Assembly: GCF_039538765.1 (NCBI RefSeq)
Contig: NZ_BAABCJ010000002.1
Location: 434,001-498,000, forward strand
Direction: 5' to 3'
DNA: 64,000 nt
From: Zhihengliuella alba
GTDB taxonomy: Bacteria; Actinomycetota; Actinomycetes; Actinomycetales; Micrococcaceae
Part shown: positions 25,504 to 34,993 of the stretch, piece after piece
Position numbering within the stretch: the stretch's first letter is position 1
Layout of the letters: each line of letters begins with the position of its first letter
Notes under the pieces: model-generated
Database searches by the model: none
Seen by the model: the letters and a program-made list of their open reading frames with translations, nothing else
Told to the model about the DNA's origin: nothing
Made by a program: the position numbers and the translations under genes

Positions 25504-26735
25504 GCGTGGACCGGAAGCGGCTCCGCCTCCGGCAGCGGCTCCAGCAGGGACGTGCGCCCTCGCTGCCACGCCTCGAGGTTCGCCCGCCCCTGGAGTCCGT
25601 CCACGGCGAGGGCGGCCCGGGCACCGAAGAGCACGTCGTCGAGCAGCGCCGGCTCGGCGGCGACGAGCCCGCCGGCGAGATCGCGGGCGGCGATCTGCTC
25701 GTGCACGGCATCCGCCTCGACGTGCTCGTCGAAGTAGTCGACGGCGGCGTCGCCGTACCCGTGCTTGCGGAAGCCACGGGCGTAGTGCCGGTTCGGGAGC
25801 GAGGACGTCATCTCGTAGACCGCCAGGTGCCCGCAGATGGCACCGCGCAGCCTCCGATGCAGGCCGAAGAGGGACATCATGTTCACCCCGGCCAGCGTCC
25901 GCCCCGGGACGTGGGCCACATAGGCCCCGAAGGCATCGTCGAGCCCGGCGGCGCGCATGGTGCCCGCGAAGAGGGCGCTGTGCATCCGGTCCTGCCGGCC
26001 CCCGCCGTACTCGTCCGCCTGGATCTCCACCATCGCCGCCTTGGCGCGGCCGGCCAGCCGCGGGATGGCCCAGGTGTGCGGGTCCGCCTCCTTGAGCTGG
26101 TACACGGACTTGTGGACCAGGAACTCCTTCAGCTGCCAGCCCGTCGCCTTACCGCCGATGTAGCGCGAGACGCTCGGGCCGTCGTCGGCGGCGACCAGCG
26201 AGAAGAGGACCTGGGCCACGTCCTGGGCGACGGCGCCCCCGTCGCGGGCCGTCTCGGCGTTCCGCAGCGCGGCGGCCTCCGCAGGGAGCTCGACGCCGGC
26301 CGCGAGCCGGCGCAGTTCTGCCTCGAAGGCGTCCTCGATGAGCGCCCGGAGGCGCAGCAGGGACGGATCCCACTCCCAGCGCGGGTCGGTCCCGTCGATG
26401 CCCCGGTAGTGCAGCTCGTAGAGGCAGTAGAGCGCCAGCTGCAGGTCGTCGTCCTCCACGAGTCCGTCGGGCGTGGACAGGGCGTCGAGCACGGCGCGCT
26501 CCAGCCGGTCCAGAGCTGACGTCGGGTCCTGGCGGCCCGCCCCGCCGGACAGACCGACCGGGCTCGACGTCCGGGGCGCAGCCGCAGGGCCGTGCCCCGA
26601 GGGGGGCAGGACGGATTCGTCGGCGGGACCGTCGGCAGGAACGGACGGCATCACGACCGCGGCGCCGACGGGCTTCGCGGCGAGGACGTCGCGGAGGGCC
26701 GAGGTGGTCTCGCCGCGGACCGGTGGGAATTTCAT
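25500..26735 (-). CDS. Haem-oxygenase-like iron-containing redox enzyme
   Basis: Protein of 411 residues. After a variable Pro/Ala-rich N-terminus (about 90 residues) comes an all-helical haem-oxygenase-like (HDO) domain. Likely metal ligands: EIQADEYGGGRQDRMHSALF, where E/E/H spacing is typical, and DEHVEADAVHEQIAARDL near residue 345. HDO enzymes use a mixed or di-iron centre for oxidative chemistry (e.g. UndA-, SznF- and BesC-like). The product is unknown. The ATG at 26735 is preferred over TTG at 26753 because of the AGAAAGG at the correct distance. First gene of the HDO-GT2-CDGSH operon. Confidence 0.8.
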   Translation of the reverse strand: MKFPPVRGETTSALRDVLAAKPVGAAVVMPSVPADGPADESVLPPSGHGPAAAPRTSSPVGLSGGAGRQDPTSALDRLERAVLDALSTPDGLVEDDDLQLALYCLYELHYRGIDGTDPRWEWDPSLLRLRALIEDAFEAELRRLAAGVELPAEAAALRNAETARDGGAVAQDVAQVLFSLVAADDGPSVSRYIGGKATGWQLKEFLVHKSVYQLKEADPHTWAIPRLAGRAKAAMVEIQADEYGGGRQDRMHSALFAGTMRAAGLDDAFGAYVAHVPGRTLAGVNMMSLFGLHRRLRGAICGHLAVYEMTSSLPNRHYARGFRKHGYGDAAVDYFDEHVEADAVHEQIAARDLAGGLVAAEPALLDDVLFGARAALAVDGLQGRANLEAWQRGRTSLLEPLPEAEPLPVHA

Positions 26736-26864
26736 GGGAGCAGCCTTTCTCAAGGAGCTGGAGATGCTGTCAGTCTAGGCATACTGCCCGGTGGTCCGCC
26801 GCATCTCCAGCACCCTCCCAGCGACTCGGCAGGAACGTCCCTGCATGCTCTGCTGCTGCTCCGG

Positions 26865-28760
26865 CTATTCCTCGGGGGAACCCGGCCGGCCGAGGCCCTG
26901 GCGACCGCCGCCGCGGGCGTCACGGTGCTGCGCGGGTCCGTCGCCGGGGGCGTTGTGGGCGGCGTCGCGGGCGGGGTCCTGGACGGCCGGGCGACCGGCG
27001 GCGACCGGCTCGGTTCCGGCGTCGCCGGGGGTACCCGCGGGCTGCCCCTCGGGTGCCGCGTCCGGGTCCTGCGAGAGGTCGAACGGCTCGTCGGTGTACG
27101 CCGGTTCGGTCCCGGGCACCGCCTCCGGCACCATCACGGCGTCGCCGGCGGTGCCGGCCCGACGCCGTCGGACCCATTCCTCCGGGGGCAGCACCCGCAG
27201 CCAGCGACGCGTCTGCAGCGGCGGCAGCTCGCCGGCGTCCTCCTTCAGGGCCCGCAGCATGTTCGCCATCATGAGGAAGCCGAGGACGAAGAAGGGCAGC
27301 CCGACGACCGTGATGAAGTTCTGCAGGACGGCGAGCCCCTTGTCGCCTGAGGCGAGCAGCAGTGCCGCTGCGACCAGGCCGACCGAGAACGTCCAGAAGA
27401 CGCGCTGCTTGGTGGGAGCGGGATCCTCGTGGCCGTTCGTCATGGTGTCCAGCACGAGCCCGGCCGAGTCCATGGAGGTGATGAAGAAGACGCCCACGAG
27501 GATGATCGCGATCCACGAGGTGAGGGTCGCGAGCGGGAAGTTGGTCAGGAACTCGAACATCGCGCCGGGGATGTCGCCGTCGTCGACGACGCGCTGGACC
27601 AGTCCTCCGTCGCCGTGCATCTCGATGTTGAAGACGCCCATGCCGAAGATGCCGAACCAGACGATCGTGAACAGGGTCGGCAGTCCCAGGACGCCCATGA
27701 CGAACTGGCGGATGGTGCGTCCCTTGGAGATCTTGGCGATGAAGATGCCCACGAACGGCGACCAGGTGATGGTCCAGGCCCAGTAGAAGATGGTCCAGCT
27801 GTTCTGCCAGCCGGTGTTGTGGAAGGTGTCATTCCAGAACATCAGCTCCGGCAGCATGTAGAGGTACGTGCCGGCGCTCTCCACCGTGCCCTTGATCATG
27901 ACCAGGGTGGGGCCCGTGATCAGGACGAAGACGAGCAGGCCGATCGCCACGAGGATGTTGACGTTGGAGAGGACTTTGATGCCCCGGTTCAGGCCGGCGG
28001 CCACGGACGCGATCGCGATCCCGGTGACGACGGCGATGATGATCATCTGTGCGACGGCGGACTCGCTGATGCCGGTCAGCTGGGACAGGCCGGCGTTGAT
28101 CTGCAGCGTGCCGAGGCCGATGGAGACGGCCACGCCGAGCACGGTCCCGACGATCGCGACGGTGTCGATGGCACGGCCGATCGGCCCGTGGATCCGCTCC
28201 CCGAGGAACGGCTGGAACATGGAGCTGACGCGCGGCGGCAGGCGGCGCTTGTGGATGAAGTAGGCGAAGGCCAGGGCGGGCAGGGTGAAGATCGTCCAGG
28301 TGTGGAGCCCGAAGTGGTAGAGCGTGAAGCCCATGGCCTCCTGGGCCGCCTGGATACTCCCGGGCTCCACGCCCGCGCGCGGCGGGTTGGCGAAGTGCGA
28401 GACCGGCTCGGCCACCGCCCAGAACATCAGGATGGTGCCGATGCCGGCGGCGAAGAGCATGGCGAACCACGCCTTGTCCGAGTGCTCGGGGCCCTGGTCC
28501 TCGTCGCTGAGGCGCACGCGGCCCCACCGGCTCATGGCCATGTAGACGAGGAAGAAGAGGAAGACCGTGACGCCGAAGATGTAGAACCAGCCGAGATTGG
28601 TCAGCAGCCAGCCGGACGCCTGCTCGAACATCTCCCCCATGGGATCGACGAAGACGATGGTCAGGACCGCGAAGACCACCACGATCGCGGCGGACACGAA
28701 GAACAGGAAGGAACTGGTGCGCAGCCCCCATCGATCAGCCAATCTCGACAGCGCAGTCAT
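26865..28760 (-). CDS. BCCT family betaine/carnitine/choline transporter
   Basis: Protein of 631 residues with the 12 helices of BCCT carriers. Characteristic segments are AAGIGTILMFWAVAEPVSHF (about 95-113), the substrate-site Trp region NSWTIFYWAWTITWSPFVGIFIAKISKGRTIRQFV (about 330-365), and LVLDTMTNGHEDP. An about 120-residue hydrophilic, Asp/Pro/Ala-rich C-terminal tail resembles the osmosensory tail of BetP-like proteins. The ATG at 28760 has GAGG 8 nt upstream; a GTG at 28769 overlaps that site. Substrate (glycine betaine, choline or another quaternary amine) cannot be told. Confidence 0.92.
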   Translation of the reverse strand: MTALSRLADRWGLRTSSFLFFVSAAIVVVFAVLTIVFVDPMGEMFEQASGWLLTNLGWFYIFGVTVFLFFLVYMAMSRWGRVRLSDEDQGPEHSDKAWFAMLFAAGIGTILMFWAVAEPVSHFANPPRAGVEPGSIQAAQEAMGFTLYHFGLHTWTIFTLPALAFAYFIHKRRLPPRVSSMFQPFLGERIHGPIGRAIDTVAIVGTVLGVAVSIGLGTLQINAGLSQLTGISESAVAQMIIIAVVTGIAIASVAAGLNRGIKVLSNVNILVAIGLLVFVLITGPTLVMIKGTVESAGTYLYMLPELMFWNDTFHNTGWQNSWTIFYWAWTITWSPFVGIFIAKISKGRTIRQFVMGVLGLPTLFTIVWFGIFGMGVFNIEMHGDGGLVQRVVDDGDIPGAMFEFLTNFPLATLTSWIAIILVGVFFITSMDSAGLVLDTMTNGHEDPAPTKQRVFWTFSVGLVAAALLLASGDKGLAVLQNFITVVGLPFFVLGFLMMANMLRALKEDAGELPPLQTRRWLRVLPPEEWVRRRRAGTAGDAVMVPEAVPGTEPAYTDEPFDLSQDPDAAPEGQPAGTPGDAGTEPVAAGRPAVQDPARDAAHNAPGDGPAQHRDARGGGRQGLGRPGSPEE

Positions 28761-28843
28761 GGTCTTCACCTCAGAAGTCGGTTGTCAGAACGCTGGTCCG
28801 TTGCCAACCTAACCGCATCCGGCACTCATCTCCACCCTTCCGA

Positions 28844-28876
28844 CCCGGCGTGTGGGACTCGGTTCCACACGCCGGG
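28844..28876. terminator. Terminator downstream of paaZ
   Basis: CCCGGCGTGTGG and CCACACGCCGGG form a 12-bp perfect stem with a 9-nt loop, 18 nt beyond the paaZ stop codon and upstream of the BCCT promoter region. Confidence 0.8.
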
Positions 28877-28893
28877 CCGGCGGATCGGGCGGT

Positions 28894-31044
28894 TCAGGCC
28901 CAGTTCTTGTAGGTGGTGTCTTCCTTCTCGACGAGCGTCAGGACGTCGTAGGTCGCGACGATCTCATCGTCCTGGTTGTGCAGGACGGCGTCCCAGGCGA
29001 CCTCGCCGTACTCATCGGTGACACGCGGCGTGATCCGCTTGGCCGTGAGCGTCACGCGCACCGCGTCGCCGGCGGCCACGGGCGTGATGAACCGCAGGTT
29101 CTCGAGGCCGTAGTTGGCCAGCACGGGCCCCGGCGCGGGCTCGACGAACAGGCCCGCCGCCCAGGAGACCAGCAGGTAGCCGTGCGCCACCTGGCCGGGG
29201 AAGAAGGGATTCGCCTCGGCCGCCTGGGCGTCGGTGTGCGCGTAGAACGTGTCCCCCGTCTTCTCCGCGAACTCGAGAATGTCCTCGGGCCCGACCGTGC
29301 GCAGGCCGGAGACGAACCCGTCCCCAATGCGCAGCTCGGCCAGCGACTTCCGGAACGGGTGCGTGTTCTCGGCGCTGCCGCCGAACTCCTCCGCGCCGGC
29401 CAGGCGGCGGTCCGCCCCGGTATGCCAGACCCCGGTCACGGCCGTGAGCAGGTTCGGCGAGCCCTGGACCGCCGTGCGCTGCATGTGGTGCTTGACGGCA
29501 CGGATGCCGCCGAGCTCCTCGCCGCCCCCGGCCCGGCCGGGTCCGCCGTGCACCAGGTGCGGCACGGGCGAGCCGTGGCCGGTGGAGCTCTTGGCCGTCT
29601 CCCGGTTGAGGATGTGGACGCGGCCGTGGTGGCCGGCGATGCCCAGCGTCAGGCGGCGGGCGGCCTCGGGATCGTTGGTGCAGACGGTCGCGACCAGCGA
29701 GCCGGAGCCGCGGGCGGCGAGCCGGACGGCGTCGTCCAGGTCGGTGTAGCCGAGCACGGAACTGACGGGGCCGAAGGCCTCCCGGGTGTGCACCGCCTCT
29801 GCCTCGACGTCATCCCAGGTCAGGAGCAGCGGCGACATGAACGCGCCGCCGTCGACCGTGGACTCGGTGCCGTCGGCGGTGCGGACCACGGGAGCGTCCA
29901 GCGTGCCGTAGGCGAGCTCGCCTCCGGCGTCCAGCATCGACTCGACGGCGCCGCGGACGTCGCGGAGCTGATCGAGCGAGGCGAGGGCTCCCATGGTCAC
30001 GCCCTCGGCCCGCGGGTCGCCGACGACGACGCGCTGCGCCAGCCGTGCCGAGATCGCCTCGACCACGGCCTGCTCGCGGCCCTTGGGCACGATGGTGCGG
30101 CGGATCGCCGTGCACTTCTGCCCCGCCTTCACCGTCATCTCGGTGACGACCGCCTTGACGAAGGCCTCGAACTCCGGGCTGCCCGGCTCGGCGTCGGGGC
30201 CGAGGATGGCGGCATTGAGCGAGTCGGTCTCGGAGGTGAAGCGGACGCCGCCGCTGACCACGTTGGCGTGGGACTTGAGCCGGTCCGCGGTCTCGGCCGA
30301 ACCGGTGAAGGAGACCATGTCGCGGTAGTCCAGCGAATCCAGGAGCTCGCGCGCCGAGCCGGAGACCAGCTGCAGTGAGCCGGCAGGGAGGATCCCGGAC
30401 TCGACCATGAGGCGGACGCAGGCCTCGGTCAGGTGACCGGTGGGCGTCGCGGGCTTCACGATGGTGGGCACGCCGGCGATGAAGGCCGGGGCGAGCTTCT
30501 CCAGCATGCCCCAGACGGGGAAGTTGAACGCGTTGATCTGGACGGCGACGCCCGGGATCGGCGTGTAGACGTGCGTGCCCAGGAACGAGCCGTCCCGCGA
30601 GAGCGTCTCCGCGGGGCCGTCGAGGATGACGTTGGAGTTCGGAAGCTCCCGCCGGCCCTTGGAGCTGAACGTGAAGAGGACGCCGATGCCGCCGTCGATG
30701 TCCACCATCGAGTCGATCTTCGTGGCACCGGTCCGGTAGGAGATCGCGTACAGCTCGTCGCGCCGGCCGTTGAGGAACTGAGCCAGCTCCTTCAGCTTCA
30801 ACGCCCGCTCGTGCAGCGTCAGCTGGGCGAGCTCGCGCTGGCCCACCGTGCGGGCGTGCTCGACGGCGCCGGGCAGATCGAGCCCGTCCGTGCTGACGCG
30901 GGCGAGGACCTCGCCGGTGTTGGCGTCCCGCACCTCGGTGCCGGCGACGTCGTCCGCGGGCGTCCACCATGCGTCCCGGACGTAGCTGGGCACGATGGGG
31001 GCTGCCCCCGTGGTCTCCGGCGCGGTGGCCGTCTGCGTTGTCAT
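28894..31044 (-). CDS. paaZ: Bifunctional ring-opening enzyme PaaZ (aldehyde dehydrogenase plus MaoC hydratase)
   Basis: Protein of 716 residues. An aldehyde dehydrogenase domain (about 20-530) contains VSFTGSAETADRL and the catalytic Cys in MTVKAGQKCTAIRRTIVP; a C-terminal MaoC/hot-dog hydratase (about 570-700) has EFAEKTGDTFYAHTD and NPFFPGQVAHGYLLVSWAAGL with the Asp/His pair. PaaZ opens the oxepin ring and oxidises the resulting aldehyde. It is 25 kb from paaABCDE but carries the same putative PaaR operator. A slightly extended N-terminus explains the length above the typical 680. ATG at 31044. Confidence 0.95.
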   Translation of the reverse strand: MTTQTATAPETTGAAPIVPSYVRDAWWTPADDVAGTEVRDANTGEVLARVSTDGLDLPGAVEHARTVGQRELAQLTLHERALKLKELAQFLNGRRDELYAISYRTGATKIDSMVDIDGGIGVLFTFSSKGRRELPNSNVILDGPAETLSRDGSFLGTHVYTPIPGVAVQINAFNFPVWGMLEKLAPAFIAGVPTIVKPATPTGHLTEACVRLMVESGILPAGSLQLVSGSARELLDSLDYRDMVSFTGSAETADRLKSHANVVSGGVRFTSETDSLNAAILGPDAEPGSPEFEAFVKAVVTEMTVKAGQKCTAIRRTIVPKGREQAVVEAISARLAQRVVVGDPRAEGVTMGALASLDQLRDVRGAVESMLDAGGELAYGTLDAPVVRTADGTESTVDGGAFMSPLLLTWDDVEAEAVHTREAFGPVSSVLGYTDLDDAVRLAARGSGSLVATVCTNDPEAARRLTLGIAGHHGRVHILNRETAKSSTGHGSPVPHLVHGGPGRAGGGEELGGIRAVKHHMQRTAVQGSPNLLTAVTGVWHTGADRRLAGAEEFGGSAENTHPFRKSLAELRIGDGFVSGLRTVGPEDILEFAEKTGDTFYAHTDAQAAEANPFFPGQVAHGYLLVSWAAGLFVEPAPGPVLANYGLENLRFITPVAAGDAVRVTLTAKRITPRVTDEYGEVAWDAVLHNQDDEIVATYDVLTLVEKEDTTYKNWA

Positions 31045-31060
31045 CGTCGGCGGGTCCTTC

Positions 31061-31076
31061 CTGAACGATCGGTCAG
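31061..31076 (-). promoter_or_regulatory. Putative PaaR operator, paaZ promoter
   Basis: CTGAACGATCGGTCAG fits the same palindromic pattern as the paaA site, 17 nt upstream of the paaZ start codon, where a repressor would block the leader or promoter. Confidence 0.75.
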
Positions 31077-31136
31077 TAATCACGACCACAGTAGCAGGGA
31101 TCACAGGGCGCGCCCAGAGGCGGGCGGGCAGCGAGA

Positions 31137-31182
31137 AGCCCCCGGGGCCGGACCGGGCTGTGCCGGGCCGGCCACGGGGGCT
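31137..31182 (-). terminator. Terminator after gabT
   Basis: AGCCCCCGGGGCCGG... and ...CCGGCCACGGGGGCT form a GC-rich stem with one bulge, ending 19 nt from the gabT stop. Confidence 0.6.
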
Positions 31183-31200
31183 CGGCGGGATCGGGCCGCG

Positions 31201-32586
31201 TCAGCGGGCGGCGCGGATCGCGTTCTCGAGGACGGTGAGGGCGTCGTCGAGCAGCTGCTCCCCGATGACCAGCGGCGGCAGCAGGCGGATGATGTTGCCG
31301 TACGTGCCGCAGGTCAGGATCAGGACGCCCTCGGCGAGGCACGCGGCGGCGATCGCCTTGGTGGCCTCCGGGTCCGGCTCGGTGGTGCCCGGCTTGACCA
31401 ATTCGACGGCGAGCATGGCACCGCGGCCGCGGATGTCGCCGATCGGCCCCTCGGAGCCGCCGAGCTCCTCGGCCAGCGCGCGCAGACGCGGCACGACGAC
31501 GCCCTCGATGGCGCGGGCGCGGCCGGCCAGGTCGAGCTCGCGCATCACGTCGAGCGTGGCGATCGCGGCGGCGCAGGCCACCGGGTTGCCGCCGTAGGTG
31601 CCGCCCAGGCCGCCCGGGTGGACGGCGTCGAGCAGATCCGCCCGGCCGGTGACGGCCGAGAGCGGCATGCCGCCGGCGATGCCCTTGGCCATGGTGATCA
31701 GGTCCGGCACCACGCCCTCGTGGTCGCTGGCGAACCAGGCGCCGGTGCGGCAGAAGCCGGACTGGACCTCGTCGGCGATGAAGACGACCCCGTTCTCGCG
31801 CGCCCAGGCGGCGAGCGTCGGCAGGAAGCCCTCGGCCGGGACGATGAAGCCGCCCTCGCCCTGGATCGGCTCGATGAGGATGGCGGCCGTGGACTCGGCG
31901 CCGAGCTGCTTCTCGATCTGGCTGATCGCGCGGCGGGCGGCCTGCTCGCCGGTGATCTGCGGGTTCTCCTCGCGGTACGGATAGCTCATCGGCACCCGGT
32001 AGATCTCGGGTGCGAACGGGCCGAAGTTGGACTTGTACGGCATGGTCTTCGCCGTCAGGCCCATCGTGAGGTTGGTGCGGCCGTGGTAGGCGTGGTCGAA
32101 GACCACGACGCCCTGCCGGCCGGTGGCCAGGCGCGCGACCTTGACGGCGTTCTCGACGGCCTCGGCACCGGAGTTGAACAGCACGGTGCGCTTCTCGTGG
32201 TCGCCCGGGGTCAGGCGCGCCAGCTCCTCGGCGACCTGGATGTAGCCCTCGTACGGGGTGACCATGAAGCAGGTGTGCGTGAAGTGCGTGGCCTGCTCGC
32301 TGACGGCGGCGGCGACGGCGGGCGAGGAGGCGCCCACGTTGGTCACGGCGATGCCGGAGCCCAGGTCGATGAAGGAGTTGCCGTCGACGTCGTTGATGAT
32401 GCCGCCGTCGGCATCCGCGGCGTAGACGGGCATGCTGGAGCCGACGCCGCCGGCGACGACGGCGGCGCGGCGCTGCTGGAGCTCGCGCGAGCGGGGGCCG
32501 GGCACCTCGGTGACCAGCTTGCGCTGCTGGGGCAGCCGGGCCTCGAGGTCCGGGAGCGCGGAGGAGGAGGTGAGGGAGGGCGCCAT
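31201..32586 (-). CDS. gabT: 4-aminobutyrate aminotransferase GabT
   Basis: PLP-dependent class III aminotransferase of 461 residues. FNSGAEAVENAVKVAR and FDHAYHGRTNLTMGLT (pyridine-ring stacking His/Tyr), EPIQGEGGF, ADEVQSGFCRTGAWF (Asp of PLP) and ITMAKGIAGGMPLSAV with the Schiff-base Lys (about 283) are all intact. GabT converts GABA and 2-oxoglutarate to succinate semialdehyde and glutamate. The upstream divergent-looking neighbours are actually a PucR and TetR regulator on the same strand, then putrescine oxidase, consistent with a polyamine-to-GABA route. Confidence 0.94.
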   Translation of the reverse strand: MAPSLTSSSALPDLEARLPQQRKLVTEVPGPRSRELQQRRAAVVAGGVGSSMPVYAADADGGIINDVDGNSFIDLGSGIAVTNVGASSPAVAAAVSEQATHFTHTCFMVTPYEGYIQVAEELARLTPGDHEKRTVLFNSGAEAVENAVKVARLATGRQGVVVFDHAYHGRTNLTMGLTAKTMPYKSNFGPFAPEIYRVPMSYPYREENPQITGEQAARRAISQIEKQLGAESTAAILIEPIQGEGGFIVPAEGFLPTLAAWARENGVVFIADEVQSGFCRTGAWFASDHEGVVPDLITMAKGIAGGMPLSAVTGRADLLDAVHPGGLGGTYGGNPVACAAAIATLDVMRELDLAGRARAIEGVVVPRLRALAEELGGSEGPIGDIRGRGAMLAVELVKPGTTEPDPEATKAIAAACLAEGVLILTCGTYGNIIRLLPPLVIGEQLLDDALTVLENAIRAAR

Positions 32587-32762
32587 GACTGCCTTCCTTT
32601 CGTCGGTACGAGTCGGTGCGGGGAGTGGCCGCGCCGGGCCGCGATGCCGCGGCGTGCTGCTACGACCGTAACCCCGGCGCGAGTGGCACGGTGCACAGGA
32701 TTGAGGCTATAGGTGTGCACTATTGACAACGCTCTGCGGCCGTGCCGCTCGGGTGCTGCGGC

Positions 32763-34325
32763 TCAGCGCTCGTGCGTGTCCTCCAGCAGGCGCAGGGCGA
32801 TCCACAGATCGGCGCGCAGCTGCGGATCGTCGAGCGACCCGCCGAGCGCCTCCTCGATGGCGCGCAGCTGGTGCAGGAGGGTGTTGCGGTGGACGGACAG
32901 CTCCGCCGCCGTCTGCCGGCGGTTGCCGTTGTAGCCCAGGAAAGTCCGCAGCGTGCCCAGCAGGCGGGCGCCCTCGGGCCCCCTGCCCGTGATCGGCTCG
33001 AGCAGCTCGCCCGCCCAGGCGCGTCCCGACTGCGGCGGGAGGAGGCCCGCGACGCCGCCCGCGGCCAGCTCGTCCCGGGACTCGACGGGCCGGTGCGCAC
33101 TGGCACGCTCCAGCGCCTCGCGGGCCTCCCGGTGGCTGGCCGGCGCGTCCTCGACGGCGGCCGCGCCGCCGACGCCGGCCCGGATGCCGGTCGCATCGAC
33201 GATCTCGCGCAGGACGCCGAGGGCCGGCTCCTCGTCGCGGATCAGGACGGCGGCCTCGTCCTCCCCCTCCCCCGGCGTCGGGGTCGCGGGCAGCAACGGC
33301 CTCCCAGACCGTTCCGCATGCGCCTCCGCGCGCCGGAGGGCCTCGCGCAGCGCCTCGGGCCCGCCACGGAGCCGGACCACGCGGATCCGCTCCCCGGGGC
33401 GGACCCATCCCGGGCCGCCGGCGACGTCGAGCACCGCCTCGGCGGCCCGGCCCTGCCCGTCCAGCACCAAGTCGGCCGCGCTCGCGCGCAGCCGGCGCCG
33501 GGAGAGCTCCTGCTCCGCCGTGCGCTCCACGTGCAGGGACAGGAGGGCGACCGCCGTCGCAATGGCGCCGGTGTACTGCCGGTCCGCGGGCCCGGGCAGG
33601 AACACCACGAGGTAGCCGTGCGGCAAGCCGTGCACGCCGAGGGGATGGACCACCACCGTGCCCCACGGCCCCGATTCGCCGAGGGACCCGCGCAGCCCGG
33701 CCCGCCGGAGCCGGTCCACGAGCTCGCCGAGCCGGCGCCCGGTCGGGAGCGGCGGCGGCCGACGGGTGGAGCTCTGCAGGACGGCGCCGTCGTCCGTGCA
33801 GATCCCGGCCCACGCGTCGCCGAGGAGCCCCCCGAGGGTGCGGAGGATCTCCGCGGTGCCGTCGACGGCGGTCGCCGCACGCGTGAGCGCGCGCTGGTGG
33901 GCGAGCGTCGCCTCCAACTCGGTGCGCTCCTCCGCGGCCCGGTGCTCGGCCACGACCTGGATCACGCCGAGGAACGGCGTCTGCTCGGGCACGGTGAAGA
34001 GGCTCAACCCGGTGCCCTGCACGGCGTCGACCAGCGCGGCGGGCACGCGCTGCCAGCTCAGCCGCTCGCCGATGCCGAGCCCGAGGGCGACGACGCCCCG
34101 GTCGGCGAGGCGCTGGACGTACTCCCGCCATGCGGGCGCGTCCGCGGGTCCGTCGCCGGGGCTGTTGACGCCCGTGAACAGGACGACCTCGCCGCCGTTG
34201 AGGTACGGCGTGGGGTCCCGCAGCTCGCTGGTGACCACCCAGCTGACGGCGCGGCCCTCGTCCGCGCGGACCACCGGCTCCAGCGCGAGCCGCTCGAGCG
34301 CGAGGATCCGGCCGAGGGTGATCAC
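32763..34325 (-). CDS. PucR family transcriptional regulator
   Basis: Protein of 520 residues. N-terminal PucR/purine-catabolism-type ligand domain (about 1-125, ITLGRILALERLALEPVVRADEGRAVSWVVTSEL and RGVVALGLGIGERL) is followed by a GGDEF-like and a C-terminal HTH_30 domain (NRRQTAAELSVHRNTLLHQLRAIEEALG, about 468-495). PucR members often activate gabT or polyamine genes in actinobacteria, and gabT is 176 nt downstream. Start: GTG at 34325, overlapping the TetR stop as GTGA. Regulation of gabT is inference. Confidence 0.87.
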   Translation of the reverse strand: MITLGRILALERLALEPVVRADEGRAVSWVVTSELRDPTPYLNGGEVVLFTGVNSPGDGPADAPAWREYVQRLADRGVVALGLGIGERLSWQRVPAALVDAVQGTGLSLFTVPEQTPFLGVIQVVAEHRAAEERTELEATLAHQRALTRAATAVDGTAEILRTLGGLLGDAWAGICTDDGAVLQSSTRRPPPLPTGRRLGELVDRLRRAGLRGSLGESGPWGTVVVHPLGVHGLPHGYLVVFLPGPADRQYTGAIATAVALLSLHVERTAEQELSRRRLRASAADLVLDGQGRAAEAVLDVAGGPGWVRPGERIRVVRLRGGPEALREALRRAEAHAERSGRPLLPATPTPGEGEDEAAVLIRDEEPALGVLREIVDATGIRAGVGGAAAVEDAPASHREAREALERASAHRPVESRDELAAGGVAGLLPPQSGRAWAGELLEPITGRGPEGARLLGTLRTFLGYNGNRRQTAAELSVHRNTLLHQLRAIEEALGGSLDDPQLRADLWIALRLLEDTHER

Positions 34326-34993
34326 GGCCGGGCCCGCGCGGCTGACAGCCGGGCCCGCAGCCCGTCCAGCATCGCGGAGAGCGCGACGTCGAAGGCGGCG
34401 TCGGCGGCCGCCCCGGCCTCGGCCGGGCGGGCTGCCACCGCGGCGGTGAACGTCGGGGCGAGGGCCGCGTGCTCGCCCGCGTCGAAGATGTCGGCCGGGG
34501 CCGTGGCGTCGTAGGCCGCGCCGAAGACGAGGGACTCGACGGCGACGATGACCTCGACGACCTCCGCGCCCTGCCAGCCGGCGGCGCTGAGGCTCTGCGC
34601 GACGGTCTCGTACATCCGCAGCGTGTGCGGCGAGTCCGCGACCGAGAGCACCGCGACCACCGGGATCAGCGCGGTGAGCTCGGCGTAGCAGTCGCGGTAG
34701 GACCGCGCCCAGTGCTCCAGTGCGAGGTCCCACGGGAGGCGCTCGAATCCGGAGCAGTCGATCTCCTGGTTGATCCGGTCCTGGACCCGGATGAGGACCT
34801 CGCGCTTGGAGGGCATGTGGTTGTAGAGCGCGGACGCGGAGACGCCCAGCTCGCGGGCCAGGGCCGTCATGGTCAGGTCGCCGAAGCCGCGCGAGCTGAT
34901 GATTCGGATCGCCGTGTCCGTGATGCGCTCCGTCGAGAGGATCGGCTCCGAGGGGCGTCCGCGACGGCGAGGGGCTGTGCGGGCGGACGGCAT
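34322..34993 (-). CDS. TetR family regulator, likely of putrescine oxidase
   Basis: Protein of 223 residues with an N-terminal HTH (AIRIISSRGFGDLTMTALARELGVSASALYNHMPSKREVLIRV, about 28-70) and a helical effector domain. It is translationally coupled to PucR by a GTGA overlap and divergent from the putrescine oxidase gene. The palindrome at 35154-35170 in the 198-nt gap is the likely binding site. Ligand presumably a polyamine or its aldehyde; inference only. Confidence 0.87.
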   Translation of the reverse strand: MPSARTAPRRRGRPSEPILSTERITDTAIRIISSRGFGDLTMTALARELGVSASALYNHMPSKREVLIRVQDRINQEIDCSGFERLPWDLALEHWARSYRDCYAELTALIPVVAVLSVADSPHTLRMYETVAQSLSAAGWQGAEVVEVIVAVESLVFGAAYDATAPADIFDAGEHAALAPTFTAAVAARPAEAGAAADAAFDVALSAMLDGLRARLSAARARP

